Positions 1 to 11,048 of a DNA stretch of 64,000 nucleotides are shown in pieces. The notes below the pieces were generated by a model. It was not told where the DNA came from and ran no database searches. It saw nothing but the letters and a program-made list of their open reading frames with translations. Source of the stretch: Moniliophthora roreri (lineage: Eukaryota > Basidiomycota > Agaricomycetes > Agaricales > Marasmiaceae); contig LATX02000211.1 in NCBI GenBank assembly GCA_001466705.2, forward strand, positions 744,001-808,000, given 5' to 3'. The position numbers were made by a program, and so were the translations under genes. Positions within the stretch are counted from its first letter, which is position 1. Each line of letters begins with the position of its first letter.

Positions 1-63
1 AACGATTCCGACTCGAGTGATGATGAGAAAGACGCAGGGGAGTCTATGGTGCCAGCACAATAA
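1..63 (+). CDS. 3' end of an unknown gene, cut by the window edge
   Basis: The first 63 bases read openly as 20 codons and end in TAA at 61-63. The peptide is acidic and Ser/Asp-rich (NDSDSSDDEKDAG..), typical of a disordered C-terminus. The product cannot be named because the rest lies upstream of the window. The assignment rests only on the open frame and composition, so it is tentative. Confidence 0.4.
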   Translation, partial: NDSDSSDDEKDAGESMVPAQ

Positions 64-262
64 TCGATACATGCAATACTTATACAACATGGTCCGTTCA
101 TTCCCGTTTTCGTCTTATCGCGTCCAAACTGATAAATAGGAAATATAGGTAATAAATGAAAAAGTGTGGCACCTAATCGGAAGGAAAGTATGGGACAGCC
201 GTGTCAGTCGCAACCAATCCACAATCCGAACATGCTTACCGTGGCGTCGCCGACATTGCGTG

Positions 263-610
263 TCATAACTTTGTTCTGCGCTCTCTACTGAACCGTGGCT
301 CCTCGTAACGTCGTCTCACATTCGCATCAATCCTCCTCCACTTCTCTTTGCTCTCAGCAGACTCCCTGTGCCATGCACCTGCAATTGCCTCTGAGGGTGA
401 TAAAGGTGGACTGGACAGAGGCGACCTAGGCGGACTAGGGGTTGGTAGTTTTTGGGGAACCCTTCGTGGGTTCATAGTCTTGGGCTTAGATGTATTCATC
501 GGCGTAGTGTTCGAGGGGTGCATTCGGATTGGAGGCAGCCGAAGTACGGAACGGGGTCGTGATGGGTCGTCAGTGATGGGAGGAAATTTGACGCTAGTCT
601 GAATGTGCAC
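263..610 (-). CDS. Small basic Pro/Ser-rich protein with an HMG-box-like C-terminal helix
   Basis: A single open frame of 115 residues. The first two thirds are Pro/Ser/Thr-rich and probably disordered. Residues of about 75-105 (SEAIAGAWHRESAESKEKW and the following RRIDANVRRRYEE) resemble the last helices of fungal HMG boxes, where a Trp is followed by an acidic-basic helix ending in RR.YEE. The first HMG helix is absent, so it would be a truncated box or an unrelated helix. No TATA box or intron was seen. It could be a small gene, a gene fragment or a chance frame. Confidence 0.35.
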   Translation of the reverse strand: MHIQTSVKFPPITDDPSRPRSVLRLPPIRMHPSNTTPMNTSKPKTMNPRRVPQKLPTPSPPRSPLSSPPLSPSEAIAGAWHRESAESKEKWRRIDANVRRRYEEPRFSRERRTKL

Positions 611-1371
611 TTTTATCCTGCCACAATGCTTAAAGGGCTATACTCTATCCTTCAATCAACGCCTGGAGTAAAAATGAAGAATTATCCAATTTTTGAGGGA
701 ATCATTCACATATTGGACGGAGAGTACAAAGGGACGTCCCTTTGTACTCCATAACAGGAAGGTTGAAAGGCATCAAAATCTGTCCGTCTCGGAGGCTCTC
801 GGGGCACTGATGCTCGTCTGTGGCTGAAGTGCGGCCAAAACGAAGCAGAAGACTGGCGCACAAATCACTGTTCTTTTCGAGGAATATCCGGAATCTTGAC
901 ACTCGTCTTTAGGCATTCTTTCACCGCAAAATTGACTGCCACGGCCCCGAATAACGTAAACCCTTGATAAATTTTACATTGATAACCCGAAATAGGATCC
1001 TTAGCTCTGCGCGCGCAGAACATGTTGGACACTGCAGAACACATTGTTTCCATGAGTTATCTGAAACACGACGTACACGCTTTTCAAGCAAGGCTCCATG
1101 CCAGCGACCTCCCAAGTTTAGGCAGCCACGCTTTATTCCAATATTTTCCTTGGAAACGTTGCCTCGTGCTAACAGCGAGGACCTCAATCACATCTTGGAC
1201 GGTGCCTGGATGTCATATTTGAACCTGGGTCAAGCGAGTAGAGACTGCAGCCAAAGTTACGGTCATTTCTTTTTGATTTTACGGAAACTTTGCCTCATTG
1301 TTTCATCACAAGAACGTCGAATCTAACCTATTCACTTAATGCTGTCCTTACAGCTCTTTTTCAGAACACGC
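611..1371. other. Intergenic, no gene recognised
   Basis: Open frames on both strands are short and resemble no family I know. A short palindrome occurs near 726-750 (AAAGGGACGTCCCTTT). Nothing else stands out. Confidence 0.5.
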
Positions 1372-2360
1372 GATGCAACGGTTCACCTGCGTACCACTAT
1401 ACCTTCGTCACAGCTACGCATTTCTTAGCGTTCGCGAACACTCGACGTCTTCACCAGCGTGTAACCGGACTGCTCTCATTACCGGCGCCGGTCGAGGAAT
1501 GTGAGTAACCTCACACAATCTAGTTGCAATCATGCTTCTATAGCGGCCGTGCCATTGCCCTGCACCTCGCGTCAGATGGGTTTGACATATGTATAAATGA
1601 CCTCGAGAGTAATGCTGCCAATGCTAGAGCTGTAGGTGTCTGGTCCTATGAAGTGGTCATTGATACTTTATGTCCCTCTTGATTGCCGCAGAAGCCAAAG
1701 CACTAGGAAGGTCTTTTGCGATTGCTCTTGGGGATGTAACCGACATGTCGGAAGTCAAGAATATGATCCAGACGCCGGTGAAGACATTGGGATTGTTGAA
1801 TGTCGTAGTCGCAAATGCTGTCATCGTACAGATCAAACCGCTCGCAGAGACTACGGAGAACGACATGCAACACGTATTCGAGGCCAACGTCTTTGGCCTC
1901 ATGAACCGCCAATTCATCGGGTAGGTTGGAGGAAAGATTACCAATGTAACCAGGTATGTGTGGTTTAACGCAGGTTCCTTGCAATGATAATTAAGCGTAT
2001 TTTCCAGTGCTGCTTCGTTCAAGTAATTCCCCTTACTACTCTCGACATATAGCGCTAGTAAAGCTGCTGTTCGGAGTCTCACTCAAGGCTTCGCGCTTGA
2101 ATATGGAAAGCACGGGATTACTGTGAGTGCGTATGCCCCTGGTATCGTAGGCACGGACATGTGGTAGAAGATAGATGCCGAGATGTCCAAATACAACAGC
2201 CTAGAGAAGGGTGGAAACTTCAGGGCCACAGAACAGCTGATAACTCTTGGGAGAACGAGTGTCCCCGAGGACGTGTCAAACCTTGTATCTTTCCTCGCCA
2301 GTCCGGATTCCGACTATGTCACAGGACAAACCATCTTGGTCGATGGGGAATCGCTTTAAG
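1372..2360 (+). pseudogene. Broken short-chain dehydrogenase/reductase, tandem copy of the intact SDR downstream
   Basis: The copy can be followed along its full length beside the intact SDR at 2633-3687. The N-terminus from ATG 1372 is Arg/Ser-rich and leads into TGAGRGIG, the NAD(P)-binding motif, across an intron at 1501-1543. A second intron is 1636-1691. The YSASK catalytic motif and the C-terminal [10 protein letters not shown] block are present. Three in-frame stops interrupt it: TAG at 1922-1924, TAA at 2024-2026 just before YSASK, and TAG at 2165-2167 where the intact copy has MWDQID. NAG is also changed to NAV. Introns 1 and 2 sit where they do in the intact gene, so it arose by genomic duplication rather than retroposition. 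It is most simply a dead paralogue; strain-specific sequence errors at three sites are less likely. Confidence 0.85.
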
Positions 2361-2632
2361 CTGAATGTTGACTTTGCGGCCCGACGTCATTTACTTCGTC
2401 TCAGTGACGAAACCTAGGGGGATTTGGACGCTCAACAAGTGTAGATATTATTGGGACACTCTTCCTGGGAGTGCCGAGAGTCTGTGATATACTTTGCTTG
2501 GTATGTAGCAATGAAATGAGAACTCTTTTAATCGCTCGGTTCTTGATAGACATCGGCGGCGGGCCGCCATCAGGTACTGCAGGCTGCCATCGTGTCACGG
2601 CACCGTTATCTTCTTTCCTCAGCATCACCACT

Positions 2633-3687
2633 ATGCTGTACCCACGAACCATCCAGCTTTATCCATTTCGGCGCATGGTTATGTGTGGTGGTTCTTCCAC
2701 TCGAAATAAGTCTGGTTCGGCCGTCACGGCTTCCACTCGAACAGCAATCATCACTGGAGCTGGTCAGGGAATGTGAGCACGCCTATCGGCACGTCCGAAA
2801 CTTATGCCTCGTTAACCCATAAATTTGCGACTAATCAGTGGTAAAGCAATCGCCCTTCGCTTGGCTCGCGATGGCTTTGACATCTGTATCAACGACCTTT
2901 CCTCTAATGCAGCAGCTGCCGAAAGTGTGAGTCTCATACCTCCACTAAACACCTTCATGGCATTTTTCATTGACCACTTTCTTACTCAACAGGTAACAGC
3001 TGAAATCCGCTCTTTAGGACGTAAATCCGTAACCGCATTTGCAAATGTTGCTGATCGCTCCGACGTTGAAGGTATGATCGAGAGATCCGTTAACGAACTG
3101 GGTCCCTTGAGCGTAATGATTGCAAACGCGGGTATCGTTCAAGTCAAGCCACTTTTGGATGCAACAGAGAATGATGCTCAGCGCGTATTTGACGTTAACA
3201 TTCATGGTGTCATTAACTGTGGTACTTTGGCTGCTAAGCAGTTCATTAAGCAAGGCGGCGGAGGGAAGATCATTAACGCTGCGAGGTGAGATGAATGAAA
3301 ACTGAAGGCTCCAAGTTCTAATCGATATACAGTGGTACATCCTTCAAGGCGGCCCCTATGCTTGGATTCTACAGTGCCAGCAAAGCTGCTGTGCGAAGCC
3401 TCACCCATACATTCGCAATGGAACTCGCAATGCACAAAATCACTGTCAACGCTTATGCTCCAGGTGTTGTCGACACTAAAATGTGGGATCAGATTGATGG
3501 AGCAATGGGGAAATACAAAGGACTGGAAAAGGGTGAAACCTTCAAGGGTTTTGAAAGCATGATTATGTTGGGCAGAACCAGTGTACCGGAAGATGTTTGC
3601 GGTGCAGTGTCATTCCTTGCAAGCAAGGATTCAGATTATGTTACGGGGCACACTTTGGTCTGCGATGGAGGCCTCGTTTTCAATTGA
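2633..3687 (+). CDS. Short-chain dehydrogenase/reductase (diacetyl/acetoin reductase-like), four exons
   Basis: Exons 2633-2772, 2839-2926, 2993-3285 and 3333-3687 join in frame to 291 residues; introns are 66, 66 and 47 nt. The protein is a classical Rossmann-fold SDR: TGAGQGIG cofactor motif near residue 42, ANAG in the middle, catalytic YSASK, then APG and the C-terminal DSDYVTGHT. The fold and motifs indicate an NAD(P)H-dependent oxidoreductase; the GIGKAIALRLARDGFDI stretch resembles acetoin/diacetyl reductases, but the substrate is inference. ATG 2633 was chosen because the leader it adds (MLYPRTIQLYPFRR) is Arg-rich and acid-free like a mitochondrial presequence, and the broken upstream copy carries a similar leader. 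Starts at 2675 or 2681 would give a shorter, possibly cytosolic form. Confidence 0.88.
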
Positions 3688-3833
3688 GTGACAGTGTCCT
3701 ATATCCTATTATGACAAAGTAACCAACCAACACTGTACAGTTCGTTGTCCCATTTCCGTATTACACAGATGCATATGTAAGTAGTACATACGAGGAAGCG
3801 TCCAAGCGGGAACTCCTATGTTACCAACACGCA

Positions 3834-5623
3834 TCATAGGTGCATGCTATAGGCTCCCAGCGCTATCGAGAGATAGGCAACGAATGCGGGAACTCGCGTA
3901 CCACTAGCCGAGTTGCTGGACGAGCTAGAAGAACTGCTTTGTTTGTTTGGGTCACCGTTGGCAGTAGCTGATACTGCAGAATAGATGAGTTACACGTATA
4001 AGGTCATGAACTGCTTCCTTGCAACTCACAGATCGTGTCAAGAAGAATATCGTTAGAGTCACCGCCCGCTTCCCAAATAGCGAATCCTCTTAGTCCGGTT
4101 GAATGAATGAAATCTCCCTATGAATTACTTTAGAACCTTAGTGAATGATGAGAGGGGAGCAAATCACCTTCGCTGTAAACGACTGTACATTGTCGAACGA
4201 TATGAGCGTTTGCTTTTCGCTATCATAAATGTACGGCTAATCGGACTGTAAGTCGGTGTTCGGACCACTCCAAGGGTAAAGGAAAACTCGCCGTTTCACT
4301 GCAATTATCATATCTAACCGGTACTCCGCTCTTCACCGAACCATCTGGATTAAGATATCCTTGTTCCATAAGACCCCAAAAGTTATACACTCCCGAAGGG
4401 CCAACTTGGGCACCACAAACATCCGTTCCGCCTTCACCATCCCAACTATCTCCAAGGTGCTCCGCCTGTCTATTGAAAGCCGGATAACTTGCTAATTGGG
4501 TGTTAGATCCATCAGTGAAGGCCTGATTCCTCTCAACGACAAATGAGTGCCCATACGCAGGCACGCCCAACACGATTTGATTCAGCGGGAACCCCGCGTT
4601 TGACCATGCTTTGACCGAAGATACCGCTGAGCCGAATTCAATCCTTGGGCTGCCTGTTGGTACACACGTGTCGTTCAAAGGGGCATTTGGACCGGCACGA
4701 GATGATAGCGAGTTCCAGACGTCGTAGTTCATGATAGTAATAAAATCGAGGACTTGAGCGAACCCCGATAGATCACTAGAGGGTACGCCATCTGTGTTAT
4801 TCCAGGGCTGGATAGACGTTGCGGCAGTCAAGGTGAGGTTGGAACCCACAGGGTCTTTTCGGAGCTCCTGAAGGAAGGAAAGAAAATTTGGGGTGTCTTC
4901 CTTTGAGATGACATTGCACTGCGAAAAAGGCGTGCATTAGCTTGAGTACGAAATGTGTAGCAATTAAACAACACACCCCGATGCCCTGTCGATTCGGGTA
5001 TTCCCAGCTAGGTTGTGACAAAAACGAGATAACGGTAAGTAGTAGTCCGAATTGCGCAGCGAGTAAACACGCACTCGAAGTCCAGACCATCAAGACCATA
5101 CTTTTTTACCACATCAACAGCCGTCTTCACGAGTTCTGATCGATTTTGTGCGGATCCGACGTTCGTTGAGAAGTACCGTGAACCGGTCCAGCCACCGATT
5201 GATAGAGTGGCTTTGACATTCTGTATGAAGATGTTAGATCATGGGACACTCCCTGGAATCGGAACTCAACGTTTTGATGTGCTGCCTGAACGAATCTCGG
5301 TAGCAGCTCTTCATCCGAGGCTTCAAGCGATAACCGGGTCACATCGGGTGTTGTAACACTGCGAGGAAGATCATGTCACTCAATATGGGAGAAATTGTGC
5401 AGAAAAAAGCTGCGACTCACGCGAATGCATACGCCAAATGCGTGTATTTTGACCAACTCACGTCCGACAGCGTAAAGTCCGACGAGTGCCATCCGGCATA
5501 CCAAGCCATTGAGACCTTTGAATCTCCCAGAATGCTTGCATTTACCGCGGTCGATGATCGGGTCTCCAGAGCACAGACGTGGTCGACCAGAAGCGATATG
5601 ATGAGGACGTGAAAAGCCAACAT
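3834..5623 (-). CDS. GPI-anchored GH18 chitinase, eight exons, one GC-AG intron
   Basis: The product is a secreted family-18 glycoside hydrolase cleaving chitin beta-1,4 links, probably at the cell wall. The first exon encodes a signal peptide (MLAFHVLIISLLVDHVCA) and the WYAGW/THLAYAFA start of the barrel. Later exons give the substrate motif SIGGW, then DGLDFDWEYP, the GH18 DxxDxDxE active site, assembled across an intron. MNYD and FAIWEAGGDSNDILL follow. The last exon is Ser-rich and ends in a hydrophobic tail (VAYLSIALGAYSMHL), as expected for a GPI signal. Splicing between CSET and PYIYDSE needs a donor GC at 4237-4291 (55 nt); no GT donor keeps the frame. A TATA box lies about 60 nt upstream of the ATG. 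Confidence 0.9.
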
Positions 5624-5684
5624 GGTGTTCGGGAGTTTGAATGGTTAGCTTTGTTTACGTCGTAACTAGGAGCATTGAACACGG

Positions 5685-5693
5685 TTTTTTATA
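5685..5693 (-). promoter_or_regulatory. TATA box of the chitinase gene
   Basis: On the minus strand the sequence reads GGTATAAAAAACC, ending about 62 nt before the chitinase ATG at 5623. This is a good fit in sequence and distance for a fungal core promoter. Confidence 0.6.
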
Positions 5694-5699
5694 CCGGGA

Positions 5700-6245
5700 T
5701 CTGACCGTGGGTCATTCATCGAGTGGGGTGTTGGAGCGGTCACTCCATCGCAGGCAGTGCAGTGACTTTTAGCTGTATCTGAATAACAATACGCCGACGT
5801 TGTGCAGGGAAGGTCTAGTGGGTCTAGTCCATTGTCGTCGTCGTCGATGGAGGCGGTTTGAAGGTCCGAGACCCGAGTAGCAACGTTAGCAACGCTCTAT
5901 TACTGGCCGCGGCATGATTTATGACTTGTCCTGAACGACGAAAGTGGTGCGTCACTTTCTTCTCTCTCTCCCTACATCCTTGACATTTATAGTCTTTTCT
6001 AGCTGGGAACATAAATCAATGAACGGCCTAAATAGATGCCTTTTAACATCTTGGGACCAGTTCCGGGCTTGTGGACCGTTACGATTTGACCTCGATAACT
6101 CCCCGTTTTCAAGAGCGGACTCAGATGTATATTGTAAACTATCAAGGTACGCGACTCACCTCTTGGTGTAAGTAGCAGTATGCTCTTGACATTGGAATAT
6201 ACAGCAGCTCTGTGTCTAACTCATCGAGGACGGGTGGTAATATAG
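5700..6245. other. Intergenic, possible 5' exon of the HHE gene
   Basis: An open stretch 5944-6168 on the plus strand ends in SRYATHLL followed by a GT donor (gtgtaagt), which could be a first exon with mitochondrial leader character for the HHE gene downstream. Joining it to an acceptor at about 6245 keeps a frame, but no motif confirms it. Otherwise nothing is recognised. Confidence 0.3.
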
Positions 6246-7364
6246 GCCTTGTCTCGAGTCTTGAGGAGAACCGAATTGAAAGGCATACGTCTCATTCGTC
6301 ACCTAGTTCGTCAATCCAACGTCGACGACCTGACTGGACAGTCTATTGACACTCAGCGACGCAATACATCTGTCATTCGAGCAATACAAGAAGCTCATGA
6401 CCACCGATCGTAGAAAATGGTTCACCTCATATATTCTTCACGACCCTTGTATCCACCGAAATCGTGATGACTAGGTGTGTCCTTTTCTATGACGCAGGTG
6501 AATAGTAATATTAATATTGGTGCATCTATAAAGCCTACAGCCCAGAACACCTGACTTCCTACTCCAAGCCGAAACTCACACCGGTATGCGGTCAAAGCTT
6601 GTTTCATTGTCAGAGGCCGTGAAAGTGGACCACCAGGAGGCAGGTTTCGCCAGGTTCCGTTGCTGATAAATCTAGGTTGACCACGAGCATACATGTACAA
6701 GTATCACGACGAGTACAAGAAAGCTGCCGGTGATCCCAAAGCCCAGGCCCGATGGGCTCATAAACTCACTTGGCAAATTGCAAGACACACAATTAGTGAA
6801 GAGCTCTTGATTTATCCCCTTTGCGAGGAATACTTGGGCGCACGAGCTGAGGGCCAGAATCGAAATGATTACCTGGTATGCTGCAACCTTATCGACGCTG
6901 GGACCATTCTGACATGTGGTGTATAGTGTATCAAACAAAAACTCTCCCATCTTCAAACCTTGACCCCAGGGACGGCAGAATACGATGACACCATCGACAA
7001 AATCATGTCCGAATTACACATGCACAACGATAACAAGGAGACCACTGACTTGCCTCAACTGGAGGCGGTTTTAGGGGCGAATGGCAGCAAGGAAGCTGGG
7101 TATATGTTCACTCACACGACGAACTTTATTCCTAATGGGTGAGTTCATACTCATCACTTAGTATGTGACCCTCCTAATTCATTTGGAAGGTATGCACCTG
7201 AAACATTGCCCGCGAAGACGTTGGCGGATATTCTCGTTTTGCCCATGGAGGAGTTGAAGAATACACTCGCGAAATTCCTTAGAGACGAGAGGATGAAGAG
7301 CAATAATGGCGCGTTTTTTTGTCTTCGTTGGCTGTACAAAATACGCGGCATGTCGCTCAATTGA
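6246..7364 (+). CDS. Hemerythrin HHE-domain protein, 5' part disturbed
   Basis: From 6693 the exons read as a basidiomycete hemerythrin/HHE protein, a four-helix bundle that binds a di-iron centre: YHDEYKKAAGD, then WQIARHTISEELLIYP with the His/Glu ligands. An intron follows, then IKQKL..PGTAEYDD and HMHNDNKETTDLPQLE, a further short intron, and the C-terminus to TGA 7362-7364. The frame is good throughout. The N-terminal side is not: an exon-like piece ending IRAIQEAHDHR stops at TAG 6411, 280 bp before the next intact piece. A second DHEH coding trace at 6680-6690 is out of frame with the downstream exon. I found no GT-AG or GC-AG join that restores the expected DHxE helix. The gene may be recently broken or my 5' model incomplete. 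Confidence 0.6.
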
Positions 7365-8078
7365 AGACTAACACACGATGTCTCGAGGCTGCTTCGTTGT
7401 GATGGTAGACGAGGCGAATCGCGGGCACCTGGAACACTTATTCATATAGCTAATCAGTAACGGTTGCAATGGCGAAACTTTGGTAACGCTCACATGCGAA
7501 GCACCTCAACAATGTGCCCAATGGCCTCATTAACCCGGAAAGTAGCTAACATGATGTTCACATTGGTATCAGGTTGATCGCACAATTCACTGCAGGTTAC
7601 CTCAAGTGCCGAGAAGCGAATCCAGCTCCTCATTTACTCCTCGTGCGCTCCTAATTGGAGCATAGGGTACCCCTGCAATCTGCAACCAGAAGCGATCGTC
7701 TACTTCACTAGTTTTTCATTCTATACTGATATTGAGTTACAATCAAGTTTTTCTATAATGTTAACGACTGTCTGCAGGCCCTAGGCCTCAGGAACTCGAA
7801 GTATCGTGGGGATTTCGACTCCCAATGGGGACAGAAACTTGGAGTATGCCGTAAGTGAACCAATATCCGCTGCCCACAATGACTGGAACAGCACCCATGA
7901 CACTTCAGGCTCCTTGACCCACTGATCCTTCTCCCGATTCGAGCTCGGATATCGGCAAGAACGCAACAAGCAAACAAGTTTCTGGGTTCTCCACTGGAGT
8001 ACTAATTATTTCACACCCCATGGGCGTGGATCGCTCCATTAGTCTCGGTATCTTGCATTGCTTTTTCGGCAGTGGGGC
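7365..8078. other. Intergenic, no gene recognised
   Basis: Short open frames on the minus strand (7753-7977) have no recognisable motif. I see no RNA gene or repeat. Confidence 0.5.
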
Positions 8079-8086
8079 ATATAAAG
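8079..8086 (+). promoter_or_regulatory. TATA box of the CoA-binding protein gene
   Basis: GGGGCATATAAAGGC lies about 107 nt before the ATG at 8193. Sequence and distance fit a fungal TATA element. Confidence 0.5.
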
Positions 8087-8192
8087 GCTTTGGGGTGAGG
8101 GGCTAGGTCTATCAGAACCCATTTTGATTTCTCACCTGGACATTTATCTTTACTGTATCTGTACTCGAACACTGAACAGTCATTCATTCATA

Positions 8193-8802
8193 ATGGCATC
8201 TACTGCAATTGCACTCCAGAGGATTTTCTTCTCTCAACCCTTCTTTGCTGTTGTCGGCGCATCCAAGGGATCCCGGACCAGTCAATTCGGTAACAAGGTG
8301 CGGAGGATGCGTCGTGCAGTGCCTTGTACCTGTACTCATCACAAACATATATCTTCCAGCTCTTGAAGTGGTACCAAGAACGAGAATTCCTCGTTCAACC
8401 GATGCACCCTGTGAGCCTTGATCGTATCGCATGTGTCTATACCGTTCACTGACCAATCGCTTGCAGAAAGACAGCGAAGTAGAAGGCATGAGTACCCTTC
8501 ACTCCATCAAGCAACTCCCCGCACCTGCCAGTACCTCCATCAGCGTTGCGACTCCGCCCAAAGTGAGGTTCCAATATCGTCGCCTCTCGTCCAACCCTTA
8601 CCCCTTATGCTCCTTACAGGTCACATTAGAGATCCTGAAACAAGCCAAGGCTCTTGCCATTCCTTCCGTTTGGCTACAACCTGGCTCCGAAGACGCGGAA
8701 GTTATTGACTACATCCAGAAGAATGGCATGTCTGATGCCGTCGTTTTCGGCGGACCCTGTGTTCTTAGGGACGGTGACAAAGCACGCAGGTTGCTTTTCT
8801 AA
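8193..8802 (+). CDS. CoA-binding domain protein (CoA_binding_2 / YccU type), four exons
   Basis: Exon 1 starts MASTAIALQRIFFSQPFFAV and contains VVGASKGSRTSQFGNK, the Rossmann-type start of the family (VGAS...G.K). After an intron come LLKWYQEREFLVQPMHP, then KDSEVEGMSTLHSIKQLP, then VTLEILKQAKALAIPSVWLQ, PGSEDAEVIDY and FGGPCVLRDGD. The order hydrophobic start, HP, LP, VWLQ.G, GPC is that of the small CoA-binding family found in bacteria and fungi; the cellular role is poorly known. The ATG was chosen because it follows a TATA box and immediately precedes the beta-strand. The C-terminus ends KARRLLF at TAA 8800-8802. Confidence 0.85.
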
Positions 8803-11048
8803 TTTTGTGAACGCTTTTGGGTTTTATTGGTATAGACGCTATTTGGGTCGGTTGTATTTTCTACCTCAATGTTAGATTGTATGTATGAAATGGGATGATA
8901 GTTTGGCCTCGTCCTTTTTACGCGTGTTCAATGGAAAACGGAGAAGACATATACCTGCAGCATAAGTCATTACTGGCTGGACTGACATAGATATTCGTAA
9001 TCTTCCATTGCAGCATGTATTTCTATAGCTTACGAGCAACCCCATCATTCCATTTCCTAGTCCATTTACAAACCTCTTCATGAAGGTTGAGAGAGGAGTT
9101 GCGAGTCTCTGAAGAGGCCGTCAGCGTAGAGGGCTTTTACCCGAAGGAGAACGACGAGCCGAATCAGGAATCACCACAATAGACTGTGAAAGCCTCTTAA
9201 AGAAAGCTGTCGTGAGGGGGACCCAACAACCTGACCCTCTGGGACGGCCTCCCAGGTGTAGTTGATCGTTGCAAAGTTTCTTCATCTGTCCATGGAGATC
9301 TTTCACTAACTTCCCCCCGGTCGACTACAATTGGCCTATTGTTGTCAGCAATTTGGAAGCTTTCAAGGACCAAGCGTTCGCATCGAAAGCTAGCAAGGAG
9401 CAGGAAATCTTCCGAACCAATCTGGCGCCAGTAACGCGTAGGCAAGAAGGACACAAGCCGGATGGAGAATGACGATGACAATAGTAAAAGTGTAGTAAAG
9501 TGCTCTGGAAGTAATATGTACCTGGAATACAACGGAGGCGATTCTCTCGTTAAACCGGAAGGCGTCATGGTGGCACCAACATTCTATCGATGATGGTTGG
9601 ACTACGTCTGACAATGTTTGTCAGATTCAAGTGCCTATTGACGATGGACGAGTCCATAACCATGTACGGATGCTCCATCGTCACACTTCCCTGGGTATCC
9701 GTCAGCCAGAGAGCGGCCGAAAATGTAGAGGCAGCCTTACCTTTACCTCTGCCTTCAAGATAGCACGTCGCATATTGTCCAAAGCTTTGTTAATAGCTAA
9801 AACCTGATGCTTCCTCCATCGAGATATTGACCGCCGATAACGCTGCTTCCCTCGCCGCCGGGCTTTGGTGGTCTTCTCTAATGAAGTAAAGTAGTAGGAA
9901 GTTGAAGGGGCCTATAATATCAAAAGAAGAATGTGAACTGAGAAGCCGGAAGGGTAGATTGCATCTTGTGCGAGGGTGCAAGAGCAGGTACGTTTCGCCG
10001 TCGTATGATCCATAATCCTGTAGCCTGTCAATTGCACAGTCTGTGCCACTCAATCACCTCCGAATAACGACCGATGTCGGCGCTGTTGGAACTTTCGGAC
10101 AGTTGTCGACGAGACGACATGATGAATACAAAAAGCGGGTCCTGGACTAATATTGGGCTCACAGCGGATCGTATTAGGCTGGGACACGGATGATGAGGGC
10201 TAGGATTAGGATGAGACTCCTTCCCACGATGAGAATTTTCGTCGTCCATCCTCGGACCTCGTCAGTATTGTTCCTTTTTTACCTTCGGCCCCTTCAATAG
10301 CTATGAAGTCGCCCTATAAACCCTCGAGACGCGATGTCATGTCCAAAATTTGGCGTCTAGAGCCACTCCGAGGGAGAGAAAACGGACGGGGGCTTTAAGG
10401 TGCGAGATTCATTAATCTATTTTGTGCACTCCAATCTAATCGACATGTTGTAGGTCTATGAAATATACCCCAAAACACCCAGCCAGACAAACTTATAGTT
10501 GCTGGTAGATCATTCACCACCGCTATGAACGCCAAAAAGATGGCCCCCAGACATGATTCTGGTCTTCCTGGGATGAGTCGGACGACCCAACGGCAACTCA
10601 TCGGCGCCGCCTGTGCCACGTCGGTTGGTGCTCGTCGAGGAGCCCATCCCCCATCCGAATCCGACCTGACGCGACTCGCCAACCTAACAGCGAGAACAAC
10701 ATGAGTCTTGGCCGTTCACGAAATTCACTCGTCTTCAAGCTTCGGGTCTCAGCCAAATATACACGGGACTTTTTGAAGACGGGACTCTGCACTGATATCC
10801 CGAGCTTCTAGGCCACTAGACCTTTCCACCGCTAATCTTCACTTTTAGAACGATGTACCAGAAACCTTTTCACAATAATAATGCGCTATGAAGACAAGGG
10901 TACCACCACTGATCTATAAACGCGTACACTGAGCAATCATGGACATGGCAGTTCCTTTCTCGTTCGCGACATTCACCCTATCCTCTAGCTATGAAAGAGC
11001 TTTCGATTCCACAGTATCCTACTTCTTGCAAGCCACTCAGATCTCACT
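8803..11048. other. Long intergenic region, no gene recognised
   Basis: Several open frames of 60-120 codons exist, chiefly on the minus strand at 9197-9568, 9790-10053 and 10028-10249. The last begins MSSRRQLSESSNSADIGR and could be an exon, and a piece at about 9725-9790 (minus) reads AINKALDNMRRAILKAEVK before a GT. I could not connect these into a frame-consistent gene or recognise a family. The region may contain a decayed gene. Confidence 0.4.

Noticed and set aside
1657..2082. 141-codon minus-strand frame
   Set aside because: It is the antisense of the SDR pseudogene.
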